Assembly: GCF_023887685.1 (NCBI RefSeq)
Contig: NZ_JAMWMR010000007.1
Span: 62,001-126,000, forward strand
Reading direction: 5' to 3'
Source: Streptomyces macrolidinus
GTDB taxonomy: Bacteria > Actinomycetota > Actinomycetes > Streptomycetales > Streptomycetaceae
DNA: 64,000 nucleotides
The position numbers were made by a program, and so were the translations under genes. This document shows positions 17,774-26,199 of this stretch, one piece after another (the stretch's first letter is position 1; each line of letters opens with the position of its first letter). Under the pieces are notes generated by a model, which was not told where the DNA came from, searched no databases, and worked only from the letters and a program-made list of their open reading frames with translations.

Positions 17774-17821
17774 GGATTTCACAGTGGATCTCACAGCGGA
17801 TCTCACCGTGGATCTCGCGGC
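17774..17821. repeat. Four 12-bp tandem repeats
   Basis: Units at 17774, 17786, 17798 and 17810 follow the pattern GGATyTCrCrGy (first unit GGATTTCACAGT, second GGATCTCACAGC). They lie between the GNAT gene and the reductase gene, 63 bases before the reductase start, in its presumed leader. Confidence 0.75.
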
Positions 17822-17883
17822 GGTCGCCGCTGTCGCCGCCGCTGGTGCCGTCCGTGCCGTCGAGTCCTGTGGAGAACCCCGCC

Positions 17884-19173
17884 GTGACCGAACCCCAGCC
17901 CCTTACCGAACACAGCGCCGATGTGATCGTCGTCGGGGCCGGGCCAGCCGGTTCCACCACCGCGTACTACCTGGCCAAGGCCGGGCTCGACGTCCTGCTC
18001 CTGGAGAAGACCGCGTTCCCGCGCGAGAAGGTGTGCGGCGACGGCCTGACGCCCCGCGCGGTCAAGCAGCTCGTGGCGATGGGCATCGACATCTCCGAGG
18101 AGGCCGGCTGGCTGCGCAACAAGGGTCTGCGCATCGTCGGCGGTGGCGTACGGCTCCAGCTCGACTGGCCGGATCTCGCCTCGTACCCGGACTACGGCCT
18201 GGTCCGCAAGCGCGACGACTTCGACGAGCAACTGGCCCGCCAGGCGCAGAAGGCGGGCGCGCGCCTGTACGAGCGCTGCAACGTGGGCGCGCCGATCGTC
18301 GACGACCGCACCGGCCGGATCACCGGCGTCCACGCCAAGCTGGGCGAGGAGAAGCGCGAAGCCACCTTCCACGCGCCGCTGGTGGTGGCCGCGGACGGCA
18401 ACTCCTCGCGGCTGTCGCTGGGGATGGGACTGCACCGCCGCGAGGATCGCCCGATGGGCGTCGCGGTCCGTACGTACTTCACCTCCCCGCGCCACGAGGA
18501 CGACTACCTGGAGTCCTGGCTGGAGCTGTGGGACCGGCGCGGCGGCCAGGAGCGGCTGCTGCCCGGCTACGGCTGGATCTTCGGCATGGGGGACGGCACC
18601 AGCAACGTCGGCCTCGGCGTCCTCAACACCTCGGCGTCCTTCAAGGAGCTGGACTGGCGCGAGGTCCTCAAGGCCTGGTGCGCCTCGATGCCCGAGGACT
18701 GGGGGTACACGCCGGAGAACATGACCGGCCCGATCCGCGGCGCCGCGCTGCCCATGGCCTTCAACCGCCAACCGCACTACACGAAGGGCCTGCTGCTCGT
18801 CGGTGACGCGGGCGGCCTGGTCAACCCCTTCAACGGCGAGGGCATCGCCTACGCCATGGAGTCCGGTCAGATCGCCGCGGACGTCATCGTGCAGGCGGTG
18901 GCGCGCGCGACCCCCGCCCAGCGCGAACTGGCCCTGCGGAACTACCCGAAGATCCTCAAGGACACCTACGGCGGCTACTACACGCTGGGCCGCGCGTTCG
19001 TGAAGCTCATCGGCAACCCGAAGGTCATGAAGGTCGCCACGGAGCGCGGTCTGACGCATCCGCTGCTGATGAAGTTCACGCTGAAGCTGCTGGCCAACCT
19101 GACGGACCCGACGGGTGGGGACGCGATGGACCGGGTGATCAACGGCCTGTCGAAGGTGGCCCCGAAGGCGTGA
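17884..19173 (+). CDS. Geranylgeranyl reductase-family flavoprotein (probable menaquinone side-chain reductase, MenJ-like)
   Basis: A 429-residue FAD enzyme. The dinucleotide fold is at residues 13-40 (VIVVGAGPAGSTTAYYLAKAG), followed by PREKVCGDGLTPRAV, a signature of the geranylgeranyl reductase family, and GDAGGLVNPFNGEGIAYAMESG near residue 310 for FAD binding. Streptomyces menaquinones carry partly saturated side chains, and the mycobacterial relative MenJ reduces a menaquinone isoprene unit, so I infer the same role here; saturation of other isoprenoids is possible. GTG 17884 follows GTGGAGAAC. It precedes the nuo region. Confidence 0.88.
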   Translation: MTEPQPLTEHSADVIVVGAGPAGSTTAYYLAKAGLDVLLLEKTAFPREKVCGDGLTPRAVKQLVAMGIDISEEAGWLRNKGLRIVGGGVRLQLDWPDLASYPDYGLVRKRDDFDEQLARQAQKAGARLYERCNVGAPIVDDRTGRITGVHAKLGEEKREATFHAPLVVAADGNSSRLSLGMGLHRREDRPMGVAVRTYFTSPRHEDDYLESWLELWDRRGGQERLLPGYGWIFGMGDGTSNVGLGVLNTSASFKELDWREVLKAWCASMPEDWGYTPENMTGPIRGAALPMAFNRQPHYTKGLLLVGDAGGLVNPFNGEGIAYAMESGQIAADVIVQAVARATPAQRELALRNYPKILKDTYGGYYTLGRAFVKLIGNPKVMKVATERGLTHPLLMKFTLKLLANLTDPTGGDAMDRVINGLSKVAPKA

Positions 19174-19218
19174 GGCCCGAAGGCGTGAGGCCCGGGGGCG
19201 TGAGGCCCGGGGGCGGAG
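19163..19218. repeat. 15-bp tandem repeat, about 3.7 copies
   Basis: CGAAGGCGTGAGGCC at 19163-19177 and 19178-19192, CGGGGGCGTGAGGCC at 19193-19207, and a partial copy to 19218. It starts inside the last codons of the reductase gene, each copy carrying a TGA in the same phase as the real stop. Confidence 0.8.
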
Positions 19219-19224
19219 CGGTCC

Positions 19225-19263
19225 TACGGAGTGCTCCTATGGAGTGCTTCTACGGAGTGCTCA
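19225..19263. repeat. 13-bp tandem repeat, three copies
   Basis: TACGGAGTGCTCC, TATGGAGTGCTTC and TACGGAGTGCTCA at 19225, 19238 and 19251. The third copy encodes the last residues and stop codon of the deformylase on the other strand. Confidence 0.8.
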
Positions 19264-19888
19264 GCTCCGCCTCCTTCGCCGCGCGTCGCGCGAACACCTC
19301 CTCGCGACGGTCCGCCATCTGCCGGAGCGCGTCCCTGCGGTCGCGCTTGGACAGCCGGTCCAGGTACACGTGTCCGTGCAGATGGTCCGTCTCGTGGAGG
19401 AGGCAGCGGGCGAAGTAGCCCCTGCCCTCGATGACGAGCGGTACGCCGTCCTTGTCGTGACCCCGGACCACGGCACGGTCGGGCCGCGGCACCTCCCGTG
19501 TGGCGCCGGGCACGGACAGGCAGCCCTCGGGCTCGTCGAGGAGGCGGCGGCCCGTGGTGTCCGGTTCGTCCACCACGGGGTTGACGAGGTGGCCGACATG
19601 GCGGTCGCCGTACTCGTCGGCGCAGTCGTAGACGAAGAGGCGGAGGTCCACCCCCACCTGGTTCGCCGCGAGCCCGCAGCCGTCGGCCACGTACATCATC
19701 AGGAACATGTCGTCGATGAGCGCGGACAGCTCCGGAGAGCCGAACTCCGCGGCGGTGACCTTCCGGCAGGGCCGGTGCAGCACCGCCTCGCCCACCTCGG
19801 TGATCCGCCGCACGGCGCCGCGCCGCGCCTCCGGCGCCACCGCGGGGTACGCGTCGACGGGCTTCCCTTGCACGAACACGGTGGGCAT
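19250..19888 (-). CDS. def: Peptide deformylase
   Basis: Removes the formyl group from the N-terminal Met of new proteins. The 212-residue protein has all three metal-site motifs: GCGLAANQVG (near 70), EGCLSVPG (near 120, the Cys metal ligand) and HETDHLHG (near 164, two His ligands and the catalytic Glu). It carries an N-terminal extension of about 25 residues compared with minimal deformylases. It is divergent from an ArsR-like regulator across a perfect inverted repeat, so unlike housekeeping def genes it is probably regulated; it may be a second, inducible deformylase, for instance linked to inhibitor resistance. Confidence 0.93.
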   Translation of the reverse strand: MPTVFVQGKPVDAYPAVAPEARRGAVRRITEVGEAVLHRPCRKVTAAEFGSPELSALIDDMFLMMYVADGCGLAANQVGVDLRLFVYDCADEYGDRHVGHLVNPVVDEPDTTGRRLLDEPEGCLSVPGATREVPRPDRAVVRGHDKDGVPLVIEGRGYFARCLLHETDHLHGHVYLDRLSKRDRRDALRQMADRREEVFARRAAKEAELSTP

Positions 19889-19919
19889 CGCTGCTCCTCG
19901 TTGCCGCTCGGCCGCTTGT

Positions 19920-19958
19920 CAGGTGCTTTGCAAAGTAGCAGACTTTGCAAAGCACCTG
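19920..19958. promoter_or_regulatory. Perfect 17-bp inverted repeat operator between def and its regulator
   Basis: CAGGTGCTTTGCAAAGT (19920-19936) is repeated inverted at 19942-19958 after a 5-base spacer. Each arm also contains the 10-bp palindrome CTTTGCAAAG (19926-19935 and 19943-19952), so the site offers two dimer sites 17 bases apart on the same face of the helix region. It lies 31 bases upstream of def and 34 bases upstream of the regulator. Confidence 0.75.
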
Positions 19959-19992
19959 TAGATGCCGAGACAGAGTGAGATCTGGAGACAGA

Positions 19993-20508
19993 GTGACCGA
20001 AGACGATGTGAGCCGGCCGTCCGAGACCGTGCTCCCCGAGCACGAGGTCCGTACCGCCCTGCTGGCGCTGCTCGCCGAGGTGGGCACCGTCACCGCCACG
20101 GAGGCCGCCGCCCGGCTCGGCTACAGCTCCGGCCTGTGCTCGTTCCATCTGCGTCAGCTCGCCCGGTACGGACGCATCGAGGAGGTGCCGGTCAGCCGCG
20201 GACGGGCCAAGCCGTGGCGGCTGCGGGGGCAGGCACCCGAACCGGCGGGATTCGGAGACCTCGCGCGCGGCCTGGAGGACGAGAGCTACCAGCAGTGGCT
20301 CGCGCAGAAGGAACAGGTCCCGGAGGAGTGGCGGCGGGACGAGGCGTTCAGCGCCGTCGTCTATCTCACGCCGGAGGAGATGGCGGCCGTCGCGGACATC
20401 ATGCGCCGTGCGCTCACCCGCTACGAGGACCGTGAACAGCGGCCCACCATCCGGCCGGAGGGGGCCCGGCCCGTCGCCGTGGTGACGCGCGTGTTCCCGC
20501 TGGTCTGA
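19993..20508 (+). CDS. ArsR-like winged-helix regulator
   Basis: A 171-residue protein with an N-terminal winged helix (LLALLAEVGTVTATEAAARLGYSSGLCSFHLRQLARYGRIEE, about residues 18-60), as in ArsR/PadR-type repressors, and a helical C-terminal part with WLAQKEQVPEEWRRDEAF. It has no obvious metal-binding Cys cluster; a single Cys sits in the recognition helix region. GTG 19993 is preceded by GGAG. Its position divergent from def across a perfect palindrome suggests that it represses both. Confidence 0.8.
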   Translation: MTEDDVSRPSETVLPEHEVRTALLALLAEVGTVTATEAAARLGYSSGLCSFHLRQLARYGRIEEVPVSRGRAKPWRLRGQAPEPAGFGDLARGLEDESYQQWLAQKEQVPEEWRRDEAFSAVVYLTPEEMAAVADIMRRALTRYEDREQRPTIRPEGARPVAVVTRVFPLV

Positions 20509-20554
20509 ATCCGCGCATCCGCGTCGATGCGGGTGACGGCGCGTCAACGTCCGA

Positions 20555-20586
20555 AGGGCTGCCGCACCGATCGGTGCGGCAGCCCT
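20555..20586. terminator. 32-bp perfect palindrome between convergent genes
   Basis: A 16-bp arm (20555-20570, AGGGCTGCCGCACCGA) is followed directly by its complement to 20586. It can fold into a long hairpin and should terminate the ArsR-like gene and the NlpC/P60 gene from opposite sides. Confidence 0.8.
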
Positions 20587-20623
20587 CATGGGGAACGTGG
20601 AAAGCCTGTCGGAGCCGCTGTGT

Positions 20624-21472
20624 TCAGAGGACGCGGACGGCGCCGGACGGCGGGTCGTACGACAGCGGCTTCTCGACGACGCCGCTGGACGGGTTCTGCG
20701 CGCCGACGAACATGCCGTCACCGACGTACACCGCGACGTGGTACGCGCTGCCCGCGCCGCCCCAGTAAAGGATGTCGCCGGGCTGGAGGTTGCTCAGCGA
20801 CACCTGCGTACCGGCGGTCGACTGGTTCTGCGAGACGCGCGGCAGGTCCACGCCGACCTGCTTGAACGCGGCCTGGACGAGGCCGGAGCAGTCCCAGGAG
20901 TTGGGACCGGTGCCGCCGGAGACGTACGCGTCGCCGAGCTGCGCCTTGACGAAGGCGATGACCGTGGCGGCCGAACCGGTGGCGGTGGAGCCGCTGTTCA
21001 CCGTGCCGGACGAGACGCTCGTGGAGGCGCTGACCGGCGCGGCGTCGGTGAGGACGGTGCGCTCGGTGCCGCGCGAGGCGGCGACCTCGGCCTTGCGCTC
21101 GGCCTCCGCCTTGCGCTCGGCTTCGGCCTTCTTCTTGGCCTCCGCCGCCTTCTTCTTGGCCTTGGCGAGGTTCGCCTCGGCCTGCTTCGCGGCCTTCGAG
21201 ACGGCCGCGTCGCGCTCGGCCTGCAACTGGTAGGTGGCGGCGACCTGCTGGGTGGTCTCCGCGGACTGGGCGGCCTGCGCGGCCAGGTCGGCCGTGAGGG
21301 TGGGCAGTTCGAGGGTCTGCGTCACCGGCTCGGCTGCGTAGGCGGAGGCCGACGAGCCTGCGACGGCCAGGGTGCCGAGGACGCCACCGGCAACTCCGGC
21401 CCGCATCGCGAGAGAAGACGCGCTGCGGTTGCGGGGCTTCCGGTGGCTACGTATGTGAGCGGTGTGGGACAT
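20624..21472 (-). CDS. Secreted NlpC/P60-family cell-wall endopeptidase
   Basis: A 282-residue secreted protein from ATG 21472. The signal peptide (about 1-45) has an Arg/Lys-rich n-region and AGVAGGVLGTLAVAGSSASAYA. An Ala/Lys/Glu-rich coiled coil follows (about 60-160, with the AEAERKAEAERKAE repeat). The C-terminal NlpC/P60 domain has the catalytic Cys in NSWDCSGLV (about 196) and His in YHVAVYVGDG (about 245). It cuts peptide stems of peptidoglycan. The layout resembles RipA-like hydrolases, whose coiled coil autoinhibits or docks the enzyme. No c-di-AMP riboswitch was found upstream. Confidence 0.92.
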   Translation of the reverse strand: MSHTAHIRSHRKPRNRSASSLAMRAGVAGGVLGTLAVAGSSASAYAAEPVTQTLELPTLTADLAAQAAQSAETTQQVAATYQLQAERDAAVSKAAKQAEANLAKAKKKAAEAKKKAEAERKAEAERKAEVAASRGTERTVLTDAAPVSASTSVSSGTVNSGSTATGSAATVIAFVKAQLGDAYVSGGTGPNSWDCSGLVQAAFKQVGVDLPRVSQNQSTAGTQVSLSNLQPGDILYWGGAGSAYHVAVYVGDGMFVGAQNPSSGVVEKPLSYDPPSGAVRVL

Positions 21473-22146
21473 GGCTACTAGCGGTATCAGGGGGCCGTCC
21501 GTCGCTTCAAGAAACGTGGGCTGCGCCACAGTTGCTCGATCGCTCCTGCGAACCCCGGGCGTGTCGGCCTTTATTGACGCCGTAACGGGCAAACCGGACA
21601 GTGGTGATCATGCCTGTGATCATGGGTTATCGCTGTTACGTCCGAATTGCCCCGCGCCTACCACTCGTCACCATGAGTGGCCAAGCCCGCTTTATGTCGA
21701 CCACATGTCCATGTGGCAGAGGTCACGGAACGGTCACCATGGCGAGCGCGTCTCGCGTGGGACGACCGTCCGCGTCTCGCGCGCCCTCTCGTTCGCGGTG
21801 ATCGCTTCCGCACTCATGGGGGCGCGCCCCGCTCGTGAACGCGTGCACGTGTCCACTTACGTCCCCACTCCTCCCCCTGATGTGTGAACGCATCCCATTA
21901 TCAAGGGATCCGACCCGAAGCCAATTTGCCCTGGACGATCTACTCTTGATATTGGCGAGACGGCGTCTACCAGCGAGAACGATCGAAATTGTCACCTCTT
22001 GGTGATCACTTGACTGCTTCGCGTGCGAAGGTCACCGCTCATCCGACTTCATGATCCTTCGTCGGGTGGTGAAGATCACAAAGTACGTAGCGACCCCCGT
22101 GTCGCAGATCACATGCGGCCGGGCATAGGATGCGGGGCAGTTGGGC
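21473..22146. other. Long non-coding region between the NlpC/P60 gene and nuoA
   Basis: No convincing gene is seen in this stretch. It is clearly more AT-rich than its surroundings, especially 21590-21680 and 21880-22080. It holds two GTGATCATG copies (21604-21612 and 21616-21624), an inverted TCACC/GGTGA pair near 21990-22005, and a possible -10 TAGGAT at 22126-22131 for the nuo operon. It must hold divergent promoters for both flanking transcription units. Confidence 0.5.
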
Positions 22147-22164
22147 TTGTGACCTGCTTCACAT
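22147..22164. promoter_or_regulatory. Candidate Rex operator upstream of nuoA
   Basis: TTGTGACCTGCTTCACAT matches the Streptomyces Rex site (TTGTGAA-N4-TTCACAA type) with perfect TGTGA/TCACA half-sites 6 bases apart. It is 106 bases upstream of the nuoA start and about 16 bases after a possible -10, where Rex could block transcription until NADH rises. Confidence 0.6.
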
Positions 22165-22268
22165 GTTAGCGATCTTCGTTGGGGCGAGCGGGGCTCGTGG
22201 GACAGGTGGGGCGGCTGTGGCTCAACCAACCGCCAGCAGTCAGTGCCGACTGAGAGGAGCGAGGAGCG

Positions 22269-22628
22269 GTGAACGCGTATGCGCCCATCCTCGTACTGGG
22301 AGCCCTCGGGGCAGGCTTTGCGATCTTCTCCGTGGTCATGGCCACGATGATCGGTCCGAAGCGGTACAACCGGGCCAAGCTCGAGGCCTACGAGTGCGGT
22401 ATCGAGCCGACCCCCACGCCGGCCGGTGGCGGGCGCTTCCCCATCAAGTACTACCTGACGGCGATGCTCTTCATCGTCTTCGACATCGAGATCGTCTTCC
22501 TCTACCCGTGGGCCGTCACCTTCGACGCCCTCGGGATCTTCGGGCTCGTGGAGATGCTGCTCTTCGTGCTCACCGTCTTCGTCGCGTACGCGTACGTATG
22601 GCGGCGCGGCGGCCTGGAATGGGACTGA
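22269..22628 (+). CDS. nuoA: NADH dehydrogenase I subunit A
   Basis: A 119-residue membrane subunit of complex I with three helices. [11 protein letters not shown], containing the conserved Cys of the NuoA loop, is near residues 38-48, and [16 protein letters not shown] near 70-85 is the conserved second helix. The start is GTG 22269, preceded by GAGGAGCG. It is the first of the 14-gene nuo operon, with the proposed Rex site upstream. Confidence 0.95.
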   Translation: MNAYAPILVLGALGAGFAIFSVVMATMIGPKRYNRAKLEAYECGIEPTPTPAGGGRFPIKYYLTAMLFIVFDIEIVFLYPWAVTFDALGIFGLVEMLLFVLTVFVAYAYVWRRGGLEWD

Positions 22629-22641
22629 GGGGCTATACGTC

Positions 22642-23196
22642 ATGGGACTCGAAGAAAAGCTGCCGAGCGGATTCCTTCTGACGACGGTGGAGCAGGCCGC
22701 GGGCTGGGTGCGCAAGTCGTCGGTGTTCCCGGCGACCTTCGGACTCGCCTGCTGCGCCATCGAGATGATGACCACCGGCGCCGGCCGCTACGACCTGGCG
22801 CGCTTCGGTATGGAGGTCTTCCGGGGATCGCCGCGCCAGGCGGACCTGATGATCGTCGCGGGCCGGGTCAGCCAGAAGATGGCGCCGGTCCTGCGGCAGG
22901 TCTATGACCAGATGCCCGCTCCCAAGTGGGTGATCTCCATGGGGGTCTGCGCCTCCTCGGGCGGCATGTTCAACAACTACGCGATCGTCCAGGGCGTCGA
23001 CCACATCGTCCCCGTCGACATCTATCTGCCCGGCTGCCCGCCGCGCCCGGAGATGCTGATGGACGCGATCCTCAAGCTCCATCACAAGATCCAGAGCTCC
23101 AAGCTCGGAGTCAACGCCGAGGAAGCGGCCCGCGAGGCGGAGGAAGCGGCACTCAAGGCGCTCCCGACGATCGAGATGAAGGGGCTGCTGCGATGA
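22642..23196 (+). CDS. nuoB: NADH dehydrogenase I subunit B
   Basis: A 184-residue peripheral subunit that holds cluster N2, the last iron-sulphur centre before quinone. The ligands are the tandem Cys in GLACCAIEM (about 37-38), Cys in [12 protein letters not shown] (about 102) and Cys in [10 protein letters not shown] (about 132). The C-terminal tail of about 25 residues is Glu/Ala-rich. It starts at ATG 22642, 13 bases after nuoA, and its stop overlaps the nuoC start by 4 bases. Confidence 0.96.
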   Translation: MGLEEKLPSGFLLTTVEQAAGWVRKSSVFPATFGLACCAIEMMTTGAGRYDLARFGMEVFRGSPRQADLMIVAGRVSQKMAPVLRQVYDQMPAPKWVISMGVCASSGGMFNNYAIVQGVDHIVPVDIYLPGCPPRPEMLMDAILKLHHKIQSSKLGVNAEEAAREAEEAALKALPTIEMKGLLR

Positions 23197-23984
23197 GCGA
23201 CCCGAAGAGCAACGGCGCGAACACACCGCGCAACGGCGCGAACGGGGCCGCCGCGAACGGCAACGGCGTCAATCCCGAGAAGGATCTCGGCACCGCCAAC
23301 CTCCCCGGGATGCGCGGCGATCACGGCGAGGAGATCCGCGTCCAGCGCGGCATGTTCGGCGCCAACAACGGCGGGGACACCTCCGGTTACGGCGGCCTTG
23401 TCCGCCCCGTGCGGCTGCCGGGCGCGGCCACCCGCCCGTACGGCGGCTGGTTCGACGAGGTCGCCGACGAACTGGAGGGCGCGCTGGAGGAACAGGGCAT
23501 CGTCCCCGGCAACGCGCTGGAGAAGACCGTCGTCGACCGCGGTGAGCTGACCTTCCACATCGAGCGCGAGTACCTCGTCGCCGTCGCCCAGATCCTGCGT
23601 GACGACCCGGCGCTCCGCTTCGAACTGTGTATGGGCGTGAGCGGAGTGCACTACCCCGGCGACAAGGGCCGGGAGTTGCACGCCGTCTACCATCTGCGGT
23701 CGATCACGCACAACCGGTTGATCCGGCTGGAGGTCAGCGCCCCCGACGCCGACCCGCACGTCCCCTCGCTCGTCGCCGTCTATCCCACCAACGACTGGCA
23801 CGAGCGCGAGACCTACGACTTCTTCGGTCTGGTCTTCGACGGTCACCCGGCCCTGACGCGGATCATGATGCCCGACGACTGGCAGGGCCATCCGCAGCGC
23901 AAGGACTACCCCCTCGGCGGCATCCCCGTCGAGTACAAGGGCGCCCAGATCCCGGCTCCGGACCAGCGGAGGTCGTACTCATGA
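23193..23984 (+). CDS. nuoC: NADH dehydrogenase I subunit C (30 kDa)
   Basis: A 263-residue peripheral subunit. The 30-kDa signature is [23 protein letters not shown] near 190-212, then RKDYPLGG. The first about 45 residues are unusual: low-complexity Asn/Gly-rich ([19 protein letters not shown]), probably a disordered extension absent from shorter NuoC. Both ends overlap their neighbours by ATGA, implying coupled translation. Confidence 0.95.
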   Translation: MSDPKSNGANTPRNGANGAAANGNGVNPEKDLGTANLPGMRGDHGEEIRVQRGMFGANNGGDTSGYGGLVRPVRLPGAATRPYGGWFDEVADELEGALEEQGIVPGNALEKTVVDRGELTFHIEREYLVAVAQILRDDPALRFELCMGVSGVHYPGDKGRELHAVYHLRSITHNRLIRLEVSAPDADPHVPSLVAVYPTNDWHERETYDFFGLVFDGHPALTRIMMPDDWQGHPQRKDYPLGGIPVEYKGAQIPAPDQRRSYS

Positions 23985-25312
23985 GCACACAGATCCCTGC
24001 CTCCGCGTCGTTGCGCGAGACCACCGAGGGCACCGTCTACACGGTCACCGGTGGTGACTGGGACGAGGTCGTCCAGTCCGCGGCCCGCGCCGACGACGAG
24101 CGCATCATCGTCAACATGGGTCCGCAGCACCCCTCCACGCACGGTGTGCTCCGGCTCATCCTGGAGATCGAGGGCGAGACCGTCACCGAGGCCCGCTGCG
24201 GCATCGGCTATCTCCACACCGGTATCGAGAAGAACCTCGAATACCGCACGTGGACGCAGGGCACGACGTTCGTGACGCGCATGGACTACCTCACGTCGTT
24301 CTTCAACGAGACGGCGTACTGCCTCGGCGTCGAGAAGCTGCTCGGCATCGAGGACCAGGTCCCGGACCGTGCCACGCTCATCCGCGTGCTCCTGATGGAG
24401 CTGAACCGGCTCTCCTCCCACCTGGTGTGCATCGCCACCGGAGGCATGGAGCTGGGCGCCACCACGATCATGATCTACGGCTTCCGCGACCGGGAGATGA
24501 TCCTCGACCTCTACGAGCTGATCACCGGTCTGCGGATGAACCACGCCTTCATCCGCCCCGGCGGACTCGCCCAGGACCTGCCGCCCGGCGCGGTGGACCA
24601 GATCCGCGCGTTCGTCAGGAAGATGAAGAAGAACCTCCCGGAGTACGACAAGCTCGCCACCGGGAACCCGATCTTCAAGGGCCGTATGCAGGACATCGGC
24701 TATCTCGACCTGGCCGGTTGCATGGCCCTCGGCGCCACGGGCCCGATCCTGCGCGCGGCGGGCCTGCCGCACGACCTGCGCAAGACACAGCCCTACTGCG
24801 GTTACGAGACGTTCGACTTCGACATCCCGACCGCCGACACCTGCGACTCCTACGGCCGCTTCCTCATCCGCCTCGAGGAGATGCGCCAGTCGCTCAGGAT
24901 CGTCGAGCAGTGCCTGGACCGGCTGCAGCCCGGCCCGGTCATGGTCGCCGACAAGAAGATCGCCTGGCCCGCCCAACTGGCCCTGGGCCCGGACGGACTC
25001 GGCAACTCGCTCGACCACATCAAGAAGATCATGGGCACCTCCATGGAGGCCCTGATCCACCACTTCAAGCTGGTGACCGAAGGGTTCCGCGTCCCGCCGG
25101 GACAAGCGTACGCGGCCGTCGAGTCACCCAAGGGCGAACTCGGCGCGCACGTCGTCTCCGACGGCGGCACCCGCCCCTACCGGGTCCACTTCCGCGACCC
25201 GTCCTTCACCAACCTTCAGGCCATGGCGGCGATGTGCGAAGGCGGCCAGGTCGCCGACGTGATCGTCGCCGTCGCGTCCATCGACCCCGTGATGGGAGGC
25301 GTCGACCGGTGA
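23981..25312 (+). CDS. nuoD: NADH dehydrogenase I subunit D (49 kDa)
   Basis: A 443-residue subunit forming the quinone pocket with NuoB. It carries [16 protein letters not shown] near residue 47-62, including the His of the quinone-site loop, and ends in the conserved [34 protein letters not shown] block. Here it reduces menaquinone. The ATG 23981 overlaps the nuoC stop, and its own stop overlaps the nuoE GTG. Confidence 0.96.
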   Translation: MSTQIPASASLRETTEGTVYTVTGGDWDEVVQSAARADDERIIVNMGPQHPSTHGVLRLILEIEGETVTEARCGIGYLHTGIEKNLEYRTWTQGTTFVTRMDYLTSFFNETAYCLGVEKLLGIEDQVPDRATLIRVLLMELNRLSSHLVCIATGGMELGATTIMIYGFRDREMILDLYELITGLRMNHAFIRPGGLAQDLPPGAVDQIRAFVRKMKKNLPEYDKLATGNPIFKGRMQDIGYLDLAGCMALGATGPILRAAGLPHDLRKTQPYCGYETFDFDIPTADTCDSYGRFLIRLEEMRQSLRIVEQCLDRLQPGPVMVADKKIAWPAQLALGPDGLGNSLDHIKKIMGTSMEALIHHFKLVTEGFRVPPGQAYAAVESPKGELGAHVVSDGGTRPYRVHFRDPSFTNLQAMAAMCEGGQVADVIVAVASIDPVMGGVDR

Positions 25313-26199
25313 CCACCAGTTCTTCGGAGCGCGGCGTCGGCCTGGGCATGCCCCAACTGCCCGCACCGGACTACCCGGACGACGTCCGAGCCCGCCTCGA
25401 AGCGGACGCGCGCGAGATCATCGGGCGCTACCCGGACTCGCGATCCGCTCTCCTGCCGATGCTGCACCTCGTGCAGTCGGAGGAAGGCCATGTCACCCGC
25501 ACCGGGATGCGGTTCTGCGCGGACATGCTGGAGCTGACCACGGCCGAGGTCGCCGCGGTCGCCACCTTCTACACCATGTACCGCCGGAGGCCCTCCGGCG
25601 ACTACCAGGTGGGCGTCTGCACCAACACGCTGTGCGCCGTGATGGGCGGCGACGCGATCTTCGCCGCCCTCCAGGAGCACCTGGGCGTCGGCAACGACGA
25701 GACCACCCCCGACGGCAAGGTCACCCTGGAGCACATCGAGTGCAACGCGGCCTGCGACTTCGCACCGGTCGTGATGGTCAACTGGGAGTTCTTCGACAAC
25801 CAGACCCCGGAGAGCGCCAAGCGCCTGGTGGACGACCTGCGCGCGGGCCGCCGGGTCGACCCCACCCGCGGCGCCCCCTTGTGCACGTTCAAGGAGACGG
25901 CCCGGATGCTGGCCGGCTTCCCCGACGAACGGGACGGAGCCGTCGACGCGACCGGCGGGGCGGGACCGGCCTCGCTGGTCGGACTGCGGCTGGCCAAGGG
26001 GGACACCGCCGCCGCGCGCGTGGTGCACCCCCGCGACGGCGGGCCGCAGGATGAACCGCGGGACGCGGCGCCGCACGAGCCGTCACCGGCCGAGCACCTC
26101 AGCTCCCACGACGCGCCCCAGGAGACCTCGGCCTCCGACCCTGACCACCCGTCACCCGCTTCCGAGTCGGACGGGCCCGTCGACGAGGAGGGGCAGTGA
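25309..26199 (+). CDS. nuoE: NADH dehydrogenase I subunit E (24 kDa), with long acidic tail
   Basis: A 296-residue subunit of the NADH-input module. A thioredoxin-like domain binds the N1a [2Fe-2S] cluster through CTNTLC (near 104-109) and CNAAC (near 145-149). Most NuoE proteins are about 160-180 residues. Here about 100 further residues after [12 protein letters not shown] are Pro/Asp/Ser/Glu-rich and look disordered. GTG 25309 overlaps the nuoD stop. Confidence 0.95.
   Translation: MTTSSSERGVGLGMPQLPAPDYPDDVRARLEADAREIIGRYPDSRSALLPMLHLVQSEEGHVTRTGMRFCADMLELTTAEVAAVATFYTMYRRRPSGDYQVGVCTNTLCAVMGGDAIFAALQEHLGVGNDETTPDGKVTLEHIECNAACDFAPVVMVNWEFFDNQTPESAKRLVDDLRAGRRVDPTRGAPLCTFKETARMLAGFPDERDGAVDATGGAGPASLVGLRLAKGDTAAARVVHPRDGGPQDEPRDAAPHEPSPAEHLSSHDAPQETSASDPDHPSPASESDGPVDEEGQ

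Noticed and set aside
17739..17883. Start of the reductase at the ATG near 17739, which follows a TAGACT box
   Set aside because: That ATG is in a different frame from the reductase and would run through the 12-bp repeats into a non-conserved peptide.
21473..21600. c-di-AMP riboswitch upstream of the NlpC/P60 gene
   Set aside because: Only a loose CAGGAGCG-like block is present. The GGGGGACCCA and GGGGTGAA blocks and the closing stem that mark the true example at 46885-47063 are missing.
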